64,000 nucleotides of DNA, taken from the NCBI GenBank assembly GCA_964202965.1, contig CAXNKG010000001.1, positions 62,001 to 126,000 of the forward strand, given 5' to 3'. The notes beneath the pieces are model-generated. The model made no database searches, had not been told where the DNA came from, and saw only the letters and a list, made by a program, of their open reading frames with translations. The position numbers were made by a program, and so were the translations under genes. The DNA comes from CAXNKG01 sp964202965 (GTDB lineage Bacteria > Acidobacteriota > Vicinamibacteria > Vicinamibacterales > UBA2999). Positions 1 to 9,266 of this stretch are shown in pieces; the first letter of the stretch is position 1; every line of letters begins with the position of its first letter.

Positions 1-65
1 GTGGAACAGGCCAGGGCGAGCAGAATGGCGAAGGTCGCGAACAGCGTTCTCATGGCCAGCATCAT
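1..65 (-). CDS. N-terminus of a probable lipoprotein (cut by window edge)
   Basis: Only the first 21 or so codons are present. The minus strand reads MMLAMRTLFATFAILLALAC, a basic start, a hydrophobic stretch and a cysteine where lipoprotein signal peptides are cleaved; the residues before the cysteine (A-L-A) are a weak lipobox. It lies downstream of a TonB receptor in the same direction, with the nonamer repeat array between them. By context it could be a substrate-binding lipoprotein working with that receptor, but nothing in the visible part shows this. Start at 65, 62 or 53 are all possible. Confidence 0.45.
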   Translation of the reverse strand, partial: MMLAMRTLFATFAILLALACS

Positions 66-73
66 ATGAAAAG

Positions 74-187
74 GGTGCCTGGAGTTCCTAGGGTTCCTGG
101 GGTTCCTGGGGTGCCTAGAGTTCCTGGGGTTCGGGTGCCTAGAGTTCCTGGGGTTCCTAGGGTTCCTAGGGTTCCTAGGGTTCCTGA
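74..187. repeat. Nonamer tandem repeat array, unit about GGTTCCTGG/GGTTCCTAG
   Basis: About twelve 9-bp units, mostly GGTTCCTAG, GGTTCCTGG and AGTTCCTGG, with one interrupted unit near 128-133. The array fills the space between the lipoprotein start and the stop of the TonB receptor. The same family recurs at 53546-53716. Confidence 0.9.
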
Positions 188-192
188 AGTGT

Positions 193-2391
193 TCACGGCA
201 GGAACACGCGGACGCCGATCCGGACCGTGCGGGGCCAGCCGATCGTGCGAATCGGTGTGCGGCCGACGTCGTAGTCCGCATCGAGCACGTTCTCGACCGC
301 CGCGAAGACGTTCAGCCCGTGCCGCACGGACTGGCTCGCCGACAGGTCCACGAGGCCGAACGATCCGAGCTCGAAGATGTTCAGGTCGTCGTCGTACTGG
401 ACGCCGAGGCGGCGCGCCTGCAGCGATCCCGTGAAGCCACGTGGATCGGCATACGTGGCGCTGACGCCGAGCTGATACGACGGCACCTGCGGCACCCGGT
501 TCCCTTCGATCGCCGGCTGCGCGGGTGCGTCGGCGAACGTCGAACGGGTGAAGCCCGCCATTGCACCGACCGTCAAACGCTGATAGGCGCGCAGATCCAC
601 CTCGAGCTCGACGCCGCGTGCGCGGACGGTGTCGGTATTCTGCCGCTGCCGCGTGATCTGATTGCCGACAATGCTGGTCGTGACGTTCGTCACGGCGCCA
701 TCGAGCGTGTTCCAGAATCCCGTGGCGCGCGCCGAGACCGCACGCCACGACCAGAGGATGCCGCCGTCGACACCGGTGAGCTGCTCGGGGTCGAGCTCGG
801 GGTTCGGGTTCGTGACCGCGTTGCCAACGCTGAATCCACGGTGCAGCTCGTTCAGCGTGGGCGTGCGGTGCGCCCGATAGACGGACGCGTGCACCGATGC
901 CATCGGTGACAGCGTCCATGCCGCCGCCGCGCGGGGGCTGAAGAAGCTGGCGGAGTGCGTCGCCAGCGCGGCATTGAGCGGCGTCGACTGCCAGAAATCG
1001 CCGCGCATCCCGATCGTCACCGTCAGCCGGTCGACCGGGATGACGCTCGCCCGCGCGAACATCGCGCCCGACTGTTCGGTGCCACCCAGGAGGAACGGCC
1101 CGCTCCGCACACCGGCCACGGAGTAGCGGAGCTCCTCCACCGTTGATTCGGTTCGTTTGGCCTCGACGCCGAGCAGCCACACCGTCGTCGACGTCCCGCT
1201 CGTCCACTGAGCGGCCCCCGTCGAGAAGGATGACGGAATCGACTGCTCGAATATCAGGCGTTCGGTGGCGCGCCCGCCGAGGACCGCGCTGAACGTCTGG
1301 TCATAGGTCTGCGTACCGACGGACGCGCGCACCAGCCACGCACCGTCGCCGACCGATCCGCCGGCTTCGCCGGACGCCTGCGTCCAGTCGGTGGCGTTCA
1401 CGGTCCGTGGCGTACCGTTTCCGCGCTCTTCCGCATAGAGGCTGAGACGCACCGAGGCGTGCCAGACGCCCGGGTTGAATCCGCCGCCCAGAAAACCGGT
1501 GGTGTAGTCACTGTCGGCGGGCACGTCGACGAGACCACGCGCCTCTTCGCCAACGGTGATGACGCCGTCGGTTCGCAGCCATTCCCCGGCGCCTTCGACA
1601 TTCCACAGACCGCGCTGCTTGCCGCCGAATCCCGAGAACCGCGCCGTATCGTGCGACCCGGCCTCAACAATGCCGCGAAACCTGGTCCGGCCCGGCTGGA
1701 ACGTCAGGACCTGCACGACGCCGCCCAGCGCATCGGCGCCATAGAGATCGCCGGCTGCACCACGCACCACTTCCACCCGTTCCACCGCGGCCTGCGGAAT
1801 CCGGTTCCAGTACACCCAGCTTCCAAAGGGATCGTTGAGCGGCAATCCGTCGGCAAGCACCAGGGTACGGCTGGCGCCGGATCCCGAGACGCCGCGCAGC
1901 GTGACGCCCTGCGTCGTCGGATTCGCGACGCGTGACGACGAGCGGCGGAACAGACTGAAGCCGGGCGTATTGCGAAGGGCGTCGTCGAGTGAACCGGCGG
2001 CCGACGCCAGGAGCTCCGCCGACGTGACGACCGTCGTGGCCTCCGGCGTGGCGAGGCGCGCCGCGCCGCGCGACGCGGTGACCACGATCGTGTCGACGAG
2101 CGGGGCCGGCTGCAGGATGACACGAACGCCTTCGGCGTCGGCGGCGACAAGGACGGCGGCGGCGAAGCCGGGGGCGGTAATCCGGATCTGGCTGCCGTCC
2201 GGCGCGTCAGCCAGCACGAACGACCCATCGTCAGCGGTAGTGGTGGTCGCGGTGCCGGCGGCCACCAGGGCGCCGGCAATCGGCGCTCCCGAGCCATCGA
2301 CCACCACGCCGGCGACCCTCGCGGCAAACGCCGGGGCGGCCGCGAACGAGGACACAAGCGCGAAAACCGCTGCGACAAACGCTGTCCGCAT
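193..2391 (-). CDS. TonB-dependent outer-membrane receptor
   Basis: 732-aa outer-membrane transporter that would take up a ligand across the outer membrane using TonB energy. It starts with a signal peptide (MRTAFVAAVFALVSSFAAA, cleaved after AFA), followed by a carboxypeptidase-regulatory-like beta domain (about residues 25-95), a plug (about 95-220, with TLRGVSGSGASRTLVLADG and the motif VERVEVVRGAAGDLYGADA) and a long beta-barrel. The architecture resembles BtuB-type receptors, but the ligand cannot be read from the sequence. I chose the ATG at 2391 because it begins the signal peptide; 14 further codons upstream are open but look unlike a signal sequence. The downstream partial lipoprotein on the same strand may be functionally linked. 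It is divergent from the VWFA gene with about 62 bp between starts. Confidence 0.93.
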   Translation of the reverse strand: MRTAFVAAVFALVSSFAAAPAFAARVAGVVVDGSGAPIAGALVAAGTATTTTADDGSFVLADAPDGSQIRITAPGFAAAVLVAADAEGVRVILQPAPLVDTIVVTASRGAARLATPEATTVVTSAELLASAAGSLDDALRNTPGFSLFRRSSSRVANPTTQGVTLRGVSGSGASRTLVLADGLPLNDPFGSWVYWNRIPQAAVERVEVVRGAAGDLYGADALGGVVQVLTFQPGRTRFRGIVEAGSHDTARFSGFGGKQRGLWNVEGAGEWLRTDGVITVGEEARGLVDVPADSDYTTGFLGGGFNPGVWHASVRLSLYAEERGNGTPRTVNATDWTQASGEAGGSVGDGAWLVRASVGTQTYDQTFSAVLGGRATERLIFEQSIPSSFSTGAAQWTSGTSTTVWLLGVEAKRTESTVEELRYSVAGVRSGPFLLGGTEQSGAMFARASVIPVDRLTVTIGMRGDFWQSTPLNAALATHSASFFSPRAAAAWTLSPMASVHASVYRAHRTPTLNELHRGFSVGNAVTNPNPELDPEQLTGVDGGILWSWRAVSARATGFWNTLDGAVTNVTTSIVGNQITRQRQNTDTVRARGVELEVDLRAYQRLTVGAMAGFTRSTFADAPAQPAIEGNRVPQVPSYQLGVSATYADPRGFTGSLQARRLGVQYDDDLNIFELGSFGLVDLSASQSVRHGLNVFAAVENVLDADYDVGRTPIRTIGWPRTVRIGVRVFLP

Positions 2392-2440
2392 GCGGGAAAT
2401 CTTAACGCCAAGCTGGTTTACTCGGCGGAACAATCGTTGC

Positions 2441-2446
2441 TAAGCT
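2441..2446 (+). promoter_or_regulatory. Putative -10 box (TAAGCT) of the VWFA gene
   Basis: TAAGCT lies 7 nt before the ATG at 2454 and no Shine-Dalgarno is present, the layout expected of a leaderless transcript. Weak on its own; it fits a window-wide pattern. Confidence 0.4.
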
Positions 2447-2453
2447 CCCCTCC

Positions 2454-3362
2454 ATGCGTCACCTTGTCGCTCCCGCGCTCGCACTCGCAGCCGCGTCGGC
2501 GATGGTCGCCTACCCCGAAGGACAGGCGACCTTCCGTTCAAGCACGCGGATCGTCCCGATTGTCACGACCGTGACCGACGCGGACGGGAGGCTCGTCCCC
2601 GGCCTCGAGCAGGACCAGTTCGAGATCCTCGACAACGGCAAGCCTCAGGAGATCACGTTCTTCCAGAACGACGTGCAACCGTTTACCGCGGTCGTGATGA
2701 TGGACTACAGCGCCAGCATGACGGCGAACCTGGATCGCCTGCAGGCGGCCGCCGAGCAGTTCCTGCTGCGGATGCTTCCCGAAGACACGGCACAAGTGGG
2801 ATCGTTCAGCGACAAGATTCAGTTCAGCGGCGAGTTCACGAGCGACCGCGACGATCTGATCTTCGCGCTCAAGGATCTGCAGTTCGGCAACCCGACCAGG
2901 CTGTACGACGCCATCAACGAGAGCATGGCGATGCTCCGGCAGGCGGAGAACCGCAAAGTCGTGCTCGTGTTCACCGACGGCGACGACACCGCCAGCCGCG
3001 TCGGTATGGGCGACGTGCTCGACCGCGCCCGCGATGAAGAGGTGATGGTCTACTCGATCGGCCTCGAGTCGGAGTACTTCAACGGCCAGCGGCGCGTGCG
3101 CACGCGACCCGATCGCGGTCTCCGCCGGCTCTCCGACGAAACCGGCGGCGGCTATTTCGAGCTGAAGAAGACCGACGACCTCGGCCCCACGTTCAGCCGC
3201 GTCGCGCAGGAACTCCACAGCCAGTACACGCTGGGCTTCACGCCGGCCACGCTCGACGGCCGCGAGCACAAGCTGGTGGTCCGGGTGAAACAGCCCGGGA
3301 TGAATGCGCGCGCCCGGCGCACCTACATCGCGGCGCCCGAGAGACTGTCCCCTGCGGAGTGA
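2454..3362 (+). CDS. Secreted VWFA-related domain protein
   Basis: 302 aa with an N-terminal signal sequence and a von Willebrand factor A domain of the acidobacterial VWFA-related type (TIGR03436). An N-terminal beta region (IVTTVTDADGRLVPGLEQDQ, then FEILDNGKPQEITFF) precedes the domain. The metal-site motif DxSxS is intact (MMDYSASM, about residues 83-90), and VFTDGDDT carries the later acidic position. The family end signature SQYTLGFTP is present. Such proteins are exported and presumed to mediate protein binding; the partner is unknown. Two relatives lie at 31939-33757. Confidence 0.85.
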   Translation: MRHLVAPALALAAASAMVAYPEGQATFRSSTRIVPIVTTVTDADGRLVPGLEQDQFEILDNGKPQEITFFQNDVQPFTAVVMMDYSASMTANLDRLQAAAEQFLLRMLPEDTAQVGSFSDKIQFSGEFTSDRDDLIFALKDLQFGNPTRLYDAINESMAMLRQAENRKVVLVFTDGDDTASRVGMGDVLDRARDEEVMVYSIGLESEYFNGQRRVRTRPDRGLRRLSDETGGGYFELKKTDDLGPTFSRVAQELHSQYTLGFTPATLDGREHKLVVRVKQPGMNARARRTYIAAPERLSPAE

Positions 3363-3373
3363 GCTCGAAGTAG

Positions 3374-3424
3374 GTCAAAGTCAAAAGTCAGAAGTCAGAA
3401 GTCGGAAGTCAAGAGTCAAAAGTC
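3374..3424. repeat. Heptamer tandem array, unit GTCARAA
   Basis: Seven 7-bp units (GTCAAAA, GTCAGAA x2, GTCGGAA, GTCAAGA, GTCAAAA; the first unit is one base short), all in one orientation, between the VWFA gene and the next small gene. The same family occurs at 25821-25914, where it is split into two opposed halves. Confidence 0.88.
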
Positions 3425-3457
3425 GCTGTAAATAGCTCGATCTGCGTGGCTTAGGGT

Positions 3458-3871
3458 TTGCAGCCTCGCCTTGAAGTGTCCTGGAAGTCTGCTTTCACTG
3501 TGATCCTCGCTGCGGCCTGCCTGGTGGCGGCGCCGGCGTCTGAGGCGGCGGCCCAGGGGCGCGGAAGGGCCGGCGACCGCGGCAACGGCCTTGCGCGCGG
3601 GCGCGCGCTGAACCGCCAGCAGCCGCCTCCGCGGCAGCTCGGGCGCAGCCAGCAGGAGCCGGCGTTCGCACGCGGGTATGACGACGGGTATCAGGATGGT
3701 GCGGCGGACGGGAGGCAGGGCCTTCGTTACGATCCGGCCGACAGCCGCCAGTACCGCGACGGCGACGGCGGCTACGTGATCGCCTACGGCACGCGCGACG
3801 CCTACCGCAACAACTACCGCGCCGGCTTCAGGCAGGGCTACGAAGCCGGCTACCGCGGCGCGACACGCTAA
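3458..3871 (+). CDS. Small secreted Gly/Tyr-rich protein
   Basis: 137 aa, function not recognised. A hydrophobic leader (about residues 12-32, TVILAAACLVAAPASEAAA) suggests export. The mature part is Arg/Gly-rich, then carries repeats of the type ARGYDDGYQDGAADG and YRAGFRQGYEAGYRG, a pattern of Tyr and Gly every three to four residues also seen in other small acidobacterial exported proteins. The start is uncertain: TTG at 3458 or the in-frame GTGs at 3476 and 3500. Its 3' end overlaps the convergent FG-GAP gene by 4 bp. Confidence 0.65.
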   Translation: MQPRLEVSWKSAFTVILAAACLVAAPASEAAAQGRGRAGDRGNGLARGRALNRQQPPPRQLGRSQQEPAFARGYDDGYQDGAADGRQGLRYDPADSRQYRDGDGGYVIAYGTRDAYRNNYRAGFRQGYEAGYRGATR

Positions 3872-5457
3872 TTAATTGCGAAGACGTACGCCGCGCCCGC
3901 TTCGGGCGTCGCGTTGGCCTGCCCCGCTTCCGTGCGAGCTCCCACGACAAGTCTGCGCCCGTCACCCGACAGGGCCACTGACACGCCAAACTCGTCAAAC
4001 GCTTCTGCATTCGCCGCCTTGACGTACGCGTGCTGGCGCCAGGTCCCGGCATTCCGCGTGAAGAGGTACGCCGCACCCGAATCCCGCGCCGAGTCATCAT
4101 CCTGCGGGCCGTTCGCACCGGTCGCAGCGCTGTCTTCCATCGACGCGCCCACAAACAGCACATCGCCGTCATCGCTGATCGACAGCCGGACGCCGAACCA
4201 GTCCTCCATGTCGGGATTCGACGCCTTCAGGAACGCCTCTTCCTTCCACATGCCTGAGGACTTCGTCCAGACGTACACGGCCCCGGCTGACCCTGAGATG
4301 CCTCTCTCCGGATACGCGTCGAGGTGGCAGTCCGAGGGATTCACGCCGCCGTTGAGACATCCTTCTTCGCCCGTGCCTGCGGCGATCGTGTTGCCGTCTG
4401 CACTGATGGCGACGGTGTAGCCGAGCGCGTCGTTGCGCTGCGATCGCGACCCCTTCAAATAGACGGTCTGACGCCACGTCGTCCCGTTCCGCTCGAACGC
4501 GTAGATGGCGCCGGTGCCGCCGCTGCCGTTATCGTCCGGTGGATTCACGGTGCGGCCGGAACCGTCCTCGTCGTACGCCGCGACCGCCATCGCGCTCCCG
4601 TTCTCACTGAGCGCGACGCCGTACCCGAAGAGATCTCCCGCCTCGTTGTTCGAGCTCTTGACGTAGGCCTGCTGGCTCCAGGTGGACCCCGCGCGCGTGA
4701 ACACGTACACGGCCCCCGCCGACAGCGCGGCATCGTCCTGCTGCGGGCCATTCAGGCCCTTCGCGCCGCTGTCTTCAGAAATGGCGCCTGCGGCGATCGT
4801 GTTGCCGTCGGCACTCACGGCAATCGAATAGCCGAACTGGTCGCCCTCGACGTCGTCACCCTGCCCTTTGCGCCCGGTATTGGACGCCTTCAGGTAGGCC
4901 TGTTGCGACCAGGTCTCTCCCGAGCGCGTGAAGACGTAGACCGCCCCAGCCTGCGGCAATGCGTCGTCGTCCTGCCGGCCGTTCACGCCCATCGCGGCAC
5001 TCGACTCCCACGGAGCGGCTGCGACGAGGGTGTTGCCGTCGCGGCTCAACGCGACGGTCAGACCGAACATGTCGTTCCGTCCGGCGTTGGACGCCTTGAT
5101 GTACGCCTGCTGCGTCCACGCCCCGTTTCGGAGCACGAACACGTACACGGCGCCGGCGTTGTACATCGAATTGTCGTTCTGGTTGCCGTTGATACCGCGC
5201 GCCGCGCTGCTTTCGTGCGGTGCACCCACGGCGATGGTGGTGCCGTCGCCGGAGACGGCGACGGCATTTCCAGTGTGACCCGGCAGCGATCCGCCGCACC
5301 CTAGATGATCCGAACCTTCCGTATTGGATCCCTTGAGATAGCCGATCTGTCGTACTGACGCGCCGGCCGCGATGGATTGCGGCCGTGCGTTGACCCGCAC
5401 GGCCGCTATTGTCACGACGCCGCAGGCGAACAGGACGAGGAGCGGTCGACCGCTCAT
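3868..5457 (-). CDS. Secreted FG-GAP repeat (integrin-alpha-like) beta-propeller protein
   Basis: 529 aa. Signal peptide at the N-terminus (MSGRPLLVLFACGVVTIAA). The rest is seven repeats of about 65-70 residues, each of the form D-x-F-G-x-x-V-A-x-S-x-D-G-N-x-x-A-x-G-A followed by GAVYVF or a variant, so a complete seven-bladed propeller is expected. Acidic loops of the FG-GAP type suggest calcium binding. There is no other domain; it is probably an exported binding protein of unknown ligand. I start at the ATG at 5457, the first residue of the signal peptide, preceded by GGAG. It lies 16 bp downstream of the NHL-repeat gene on the same strand. Confidence 0.82.
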   Translation of the reverse strand: MSGRPLLVLFACGVVTIAAVRVNARPQSIAAGASVRQIGYLKGSNTEGSDHLGCGGSLPGHTGNAVAVSGDGTTIAVGAPHESSAARGINGNQNDNSMYNAGAVYVFVLRNGAWTQQAYIKASNAGRNDMFGLTVALSRDGNTLVAAAPWESSAAMGVNGRQDDDALPQAGAVYVFTRSGETWSQQAYLKASNTGRKGQGDDVEGDQFGYSIAVSADGNTIAAGAISEDSGAKGLNGPQQDDAALSAGAVYVFTRAGSTWSQQAYVKSSNNEAGDLFGYGVALSENGSAMAVAAYDEDGSGRTVNPPDDNGSGGTGAIYAFERNGTTWRQTVYLKGSRSQRNDALGYTVAISADGNTIAAGTGEEGCLNGGVNPSDCHLDAYPERGISGSAGAVYVWTKSSGMWKEEAFLKASNPDMEDWFGVRLSISDDGDVLFVGASMEDSAATGANGPQDDDSARDSGAAYLFTRNAGTWRQHAYVKAANAEAFDEFGVSVALSGDGRRLVVGARTEAGQANATPEAGAAYVFAIN

Positions 5458-5473
5458 GACGACTCCGGCACGC

Positions 5474-6763
5474 CTATTTCCAGGCGGAGTACACGTGTCT
5501 GCCGACAAGGTACTCGGGGTTGGCACCCGGGCGCGGCGCGAACTTCTGCACGCCGCTGCGGCCGACCGCTGCCAGGTACAGGTTCTGTTCCTGATCGACG
5601 CTCATGCCGTGCACGCCCCAGAGCGCACCCGGATGGGCGCCAAGGCTGCCCCAGGAATACACGAGCCGGCCGTCAGGCGTGAAGCGTGCGAGCTTCTGCG
5701 CGACCTGGTCGAAGACCCAGATCTTGCGGTCGGCGTCGATCTGCACGAAGTGCAGGTTCGCGCGGTCCCATGTGAGCGACCACATGCGCAGGAACTTGCC
5801 GTTCTCGTCGAAGATCTGAATCCGGCGGTTGTTGCGATCGTTGACGTAGACCTCGCGCGTCTCTGGATCCACCGCGACGCCGTGCACGTTGTTGAAGTAG
5901 CCGGGACGCGTTTCCTTCCCCTGCTCGCCGGGCTGGCCCCATGCGGTGAGGTAGTTGCCGTCCTTGTCGAACTTCACGACGCGCGTGTTGAGATAGCCGT
6001 CCGCCACGTAGAAGCTGCCGTCGGTCTGGAACGCCATAAATGTCGGACGGTAGAAGTGCTTCTCATCCGACGCGTGGACGTTCGGCTCGCCGATCGTCTG
6101 CACCAGCGTCTTTCCATCGTTGGTGAACTTGAAGATCGCGTGACGGAAGTCGTCGACGATGTAGACGTGCTTCTCCGGGTCGTAGGGGCTGATGTACACC
6201 GAGTGCGGCCGGCGCAGCATCTTGTCCCACTGCGACCACGTTTCGACGATGTCGCCGGCGCGGTTGAAGATGACGATGCAGTTGGCCCACAGGAAGTCCA
6301 CGCCCGCCTGTCCGGCGTCGGAGTCGTCGCCGACCTTGCCGTTGACTTCGAGCGCTCCGGGCGGGCTGGCCTGCGTCGCGTTGCGAAGCAGGTTCATGAC
6401 CGGGAACTGCAGACTGGGCGCGACGTTGCCCAGCGGCACGGGCTTCACGCCCGGCAGTACCGGCAGCTGGCCGCGCTGGATATACAGCACGCGGTCGGGG
6501 CTCTCCGCGAAGACGCCCTGGCCGGCGCCGAAGGTCCACTTCTCGTTGCCGGGAATCGTGCTGAGATCCTTCGGCCACCCTTCGACGACGTTGTAGGGGC
6601 CGGTATGGTCGAGCGACCCGATGTCACCCGGAACTGCTGCCGCCGGGTTATCGACGCCTTCTTCCCCCTGACCCTCCAGAGGGGCCTGCCGATTGGAGAC
6701 GACATACCCGCCGAGAAACGCCACGAGGATGGCGGCCGTAATGATGAGTGAACGCTTGGACAT
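5474..6763 (-). CDS. NHL-repeat beta-propeller protein, membrane-anchored or secreted
   Basis: 429 aa with a single N-terminal hydrophobic segment (RSLIITAAILVAFLGGYVVS), then NHL-type repeats: HSVYISPYDPEKHVYIVDD, VNDRNNRRIQIFDENGKFL, DGRLVYSWGSLGAHPGALWG. The fold resembles the lyase half of peptidylglycine alpha-amidating enzymes, but no catalytic assignment is made here. The ATG at 6763 is preceded by a strong AGGAGG 7 nt upstream, one of the few clear Shine-Dalgarnos in the window. It is divergent from the TonB receptor at 6834 and probably co-transcribed with the FG-GAP gene; both encode exported propellers. Confidence 0.83.
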   Translation of the reverse strand: MSKRSLIITAAILVAFLGGYVVSNRQAPLEGQGEEGVDNPAAAVPGDIGSLDHTGPYNVVEGWPKDLSTIPGNEKWTFGAGQGVFAESPDRVLYIQRGQLPVLPGVKPVPLGNVAPSLQFPVMNLLRNATQASPPGALEVNGKVGDDSDAGQAGVDFLWANCIVIFNRAGDIVETWSQWDKMLRRPHSVYISPYDPEKHVYIVDDFRHAIFKFTNDGKTLVQTIGEPNVHASDEKHFYRPTFMAFQTDGSFYVADGYLNTRVVKFDKDGNYLTAWGQPGEQGKETRPGYFNNVHGVAVDPETREVYVNDRNNRRIQIFDENGKFLRMWSLTWDRANLHFVQIDADRKIWVFDQVAQKLARFTPDGRLVYSWGSLGAHPGALWGVHGMSVDQEQNLYLAAVGRSGVQKFAPRPGANPEYLVGRHVYSAWK

Positions 6764-6819
6764 TGAAGCTCCTCCTGCTGTCTGCGGGGCGAATGTTAGG
6801 AGATCCCGCGCCGCGAAGT

Positions 6820-6825
6820 TATCAT
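6820..6825 (+). promoter_or_regulatory. Putative -10 box (TATCAT) of the second TonB receptor
   Basis: TATCAT is 8 nt before the ATG at 6834, with no Shine-Dalgarno in between; consistent with a leaderless mRNA. Confidence 0.45.
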
Positions 6826-6833
6826 TAATTCTT

Positions 6834-9266
6834 ATGCCTGCCGCACTGATCCTTTTGCTGGTTCTCCTGTCCCCTACCTTGACTGCCGCCCAGGGAACCG
6901 CGGTCCTTTCCGGGCGCGTGCTCGACATGCGTGACGGCCAGCCGGTCGGCTTCGCGACCATCGTCATCGAGAACGCCGCCTCGGGCCAGCCGGTGTCCGG
7001 CGCGCTGGCCGGGGAGAACGGCCGCTTCCTCCTGCAGGGGCTGGCCAGCGGCTCGTACACCGTCCGGATCACGTTTCCCGGCTTCCTCGAGGCGGAGGCC
7101 GACGTGGTCGTCAGTCCCCTGAACCAGACGTACGACCTGGGGGACATCCGCCTGCCGCGCATCGCGGGGGTCGAGGAACAGGTCACGGTCACTGCGGAGG
7201 CGATCCGAGCGGCCGGCATCGACACGCAGGTCTTCAGGCTGGGCGATGGCCCCGTCCAGTCGACCGGCACCATGCTCGACGCGATGAAGAACCTTCCGGG
7301 CGTGACCGTCGATCAGGAAGGCAAGGTCTCCCTGCGCGGCAGCGACAAGGTCGCCATCCTGATCGATGGACGGCAGTCGAGCCTGACCGGGTTCGGCACG
7401 CAGCGCGGCCTCGACAGCATCTCGGCGGCGAACATCGAGGCGATTGAAATCATCAACAACCCCTCCGCCCGGTTCGATGCCGCGGGCATGGCCGGCATCA
7501 TCAACATCATTTACAAGAAGGAACAGCAGCTTGGCTGGTCCGGCGATGTCGGCTTCGGGCTCGGCGTCGGCCAGTTCACGAAGCAGCGGCGCGACCTGCC
7601 CACCGACGCCGGTCTTCCACATAATCGCGGCAGCTTCACGAACAACGAGAAGATCATCCCGAGCGTGAACCTGAACTACCGCACGCCGCGGACGCGCACG
7701 TTCATCCAGGGAGATCTGCTGCTGCAGGACCGGCTGCCGAACAATGAATTCACCACGCGTGTCTATGACGACGGCCGCGTGATCGAGTCGCAGGTGCCGG
7801 AAAACCGCGAGCAGTACAACTACACGATCCGTGGCGGGTCCGACCTGACGATCAACGCCACGAACACGCTGACCGTGTCGGGCGTTCACAACTACGAGCA
7901 TCACATCGACATCGCGCAGGTGCCGTTCATCCTGCAGGCGACTGGACAGCGGGAGCGCTTCTGGTTCTGGCGGGAGGACGAGGGGACCGGCTTCACCAAC
8001 GCCAACGTGGATCTGACGCACAAGCTCGGCGCGCCCGGCCACGAACTGGGCGTCAACCTTCAGTTCACGCGGGGGAAGGAAGACGAGGCGTACTTCCTGA
8101 ACGAGGAATCGCCGATCCGCGTCGGGACTGACGACACCCACATCGTCGCGATCGAGAACACGCTGCCGCTCAGCATCGACTACACGCGGCCGCTCGCGAC
8201 CGGCCGCCTGGAGCTCGGCACCAAGCTGCAGCGCCGCTGGATCCCGGTCACCTACACCGTGCGGCGAGGCGTGCGGAGCGTGATCTACCCGGGCCTCGGG
8301 GATTTCTCGGACTGGGACGAAGACATCTTCGCCGGTTACGCCAACCTCGTCCGCATCACGCCGCGCTACACGCTCGAAGGCGGACTCCGGCTCGAAGAAA
8401 CGCAGGTCTCGTACACCATTCCCACCGAGAACATCTATTACCCGGGAAGCGACAAGTACGACTATTTCGGCGTGTTCCCGAACGCGAAGCTGACGGTGAA
8501 CCTGACCACGACCAACCGGCTCACCACGGCGTTCAACCGGCGTGTCGATCGTCCAGGGGAGCCAGAGCTCCGGATCTTCCCGAAATACGACGATCCTGAA
8601 ATCTTGAAGGTGGGCAATCCGTTCCTGCGCCCGCAGTTCACCAACGCGTACGAAGTAGGGTTCGCGCGCTCGTGGCTCAGGGGCACCGGCAGCGCCGCCG
8701 TCTACCACCGCGACGTCAGCGACGCCTTCATGCGGATTTTTGCGATAGACAACTCGAATCCCAGCTACGACATCGTCAACCGCATCTACGAGAATGCGGG
8801 CAACTTCCGGCAGACCGGCGTGCAGCTGACGGCCTCGCAGGAGATCGTCCGCCCCTGGCGGATGACCGGCAGCGTGAACTGGTTCCAGAACGACATCGAG
8901 ACGCTCGATACGATCCTGTTCTTCCCGACAAGGCGGCCGTTCACCCTGTCGGGCTCGAAGGACAACACCTGGGACATGACGCTGAACAACCGCTTTGTCC
9001 TGCCACGCGGGCTGGAGCTGCAGGCGAATTACATCCGCTACGCGTCGCGGAACGTGCCGCAGGGCCGGGAACGCGCCCGGTCGTCGCTCGACTTTTCCGC
9101 CAAGAAGCTGCTCATGAACGAACGGGCCGAGCTCGTCTTCACGTTTACGGACATCTTCAACGACTTCGCGCTCCAGCACGAGATTGCCGGCAACGGCTTC
9201 ACGGCGCTCTACCAGAACTTCCTGGAGACGCAGATCGCGACCGTCGGATTGAGATTCAGGTTCTGA
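6834..9266 (+). CDS. TonB-dependent receptor, outer-membrane beta-barrel family
   Basis: 810-aa outer-membrane protein. The signal peptide (MPAALILLLVLLSPTLTAAQ) begins at the ATG at 6834; 47 open codons upstream are not signal-like. A carboxypeptidase-regulatory-like domain spans about residues 23-105 (FATIVIENAASGQPVSGALA). The plug (about 112-230) contains GTMLDAMKNLPGVTVDQEG, SDKVAILIDGRQSSL and IEIINNPSARFDAAGMAGI. A large barrel ends in the typical terminal phenylalanine (TVGLRFRF). The plug resembles the family of receptors that import large or unknown substrates in Bacteroidota and Acidobacteriota; the ligand is unknown. Its last 11 bp overlap the convergent sigma factor gene. Confidence 0.92.
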   Translation: MPAALILLLVLLSPTLTAAQGTAVLSGRVLDMRDGQPVGFATIVIENAASGQPVSGALAGENGRFLLQGLASGSYTVRITFPGFLEAEADVVVSPLNQTYDLGDIRLPRIAGVEEQVTVTAEAIRAAGIDTQVFRLGDGPVQSTGTMLDAMKNLPGVTVDQEGKVSLRGSDKVAILIDGRQSSLTGFGTQRGLDSISAANIEAIEIINNPSARFDAAGMAGIINIIYKKEQQLGWSGDVGFGLGVGQFTKQRRDLPTDAGLPHNRGSFTNNEKIIPSVNLNYRTPRTRTFIQGDLLLQDRLPNNEFTTRVYDDGRVIESQVPENREQYNYTIRGGSDLTINATNTLTVSGVHNYEHHIDIAQVPFILQATGQRERFWFWREDEGTGFTNANVDLTHKLGAPGHELGVNLQFTRGKEDEAYFLNEESPIRVGTDDTHIVAIENTLPLSIDYTRPLATGRLELGTKLQRRWIPVTYTVRRGVRSVIYPGLGDFSDWDEDIFAGYANLVRITPRYTLEGGLRLEETQVSYTIPTENIYYPGSDKYDYFGVFPNAKLTVNLTTTNRLTTAFNRRVDRPGEPELRIFPKYDDPEILKVGNPFLRPQFTNAYEVGFARSWLRGTGSAAVYHRDVSDAFMRIFAIDNSNPSYDIVNRIYENAGNFRQTGVQLTASQEIVRPWRMTGSVNWFQNDIETLDTILFFPTRRPFTLSGSKDNTWDMTLNNRFVLPRGLELQANYIRYASRNVPQGRERARSSLDFSAKKLLMNERAELVFTFTDIFNDFALQHEIAGNGFTALYQNFLETQIATVGLRFRF

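Noticed and set aside
74..187. CRISPR array
   Set aside because: Units are 9 bp, contiguous and without spacers; no cas genes in the window.
62..1207. Long minus-strand frame overlapping the first TonB receptor in another phase
   Set aside because: Its end merely translates the nonamer repeat (GTLGTPGT...), and the rest has no domain; the receptor frame is the real one.
6825..9179. A 784-codon open frame on the minus strand opposite the second TonB receptor
   Set aside because: The plus frame has a signal peptide, plug, barrel and terminal Phe; the minus frame has no recognisable domain and is a high-GC shadow.
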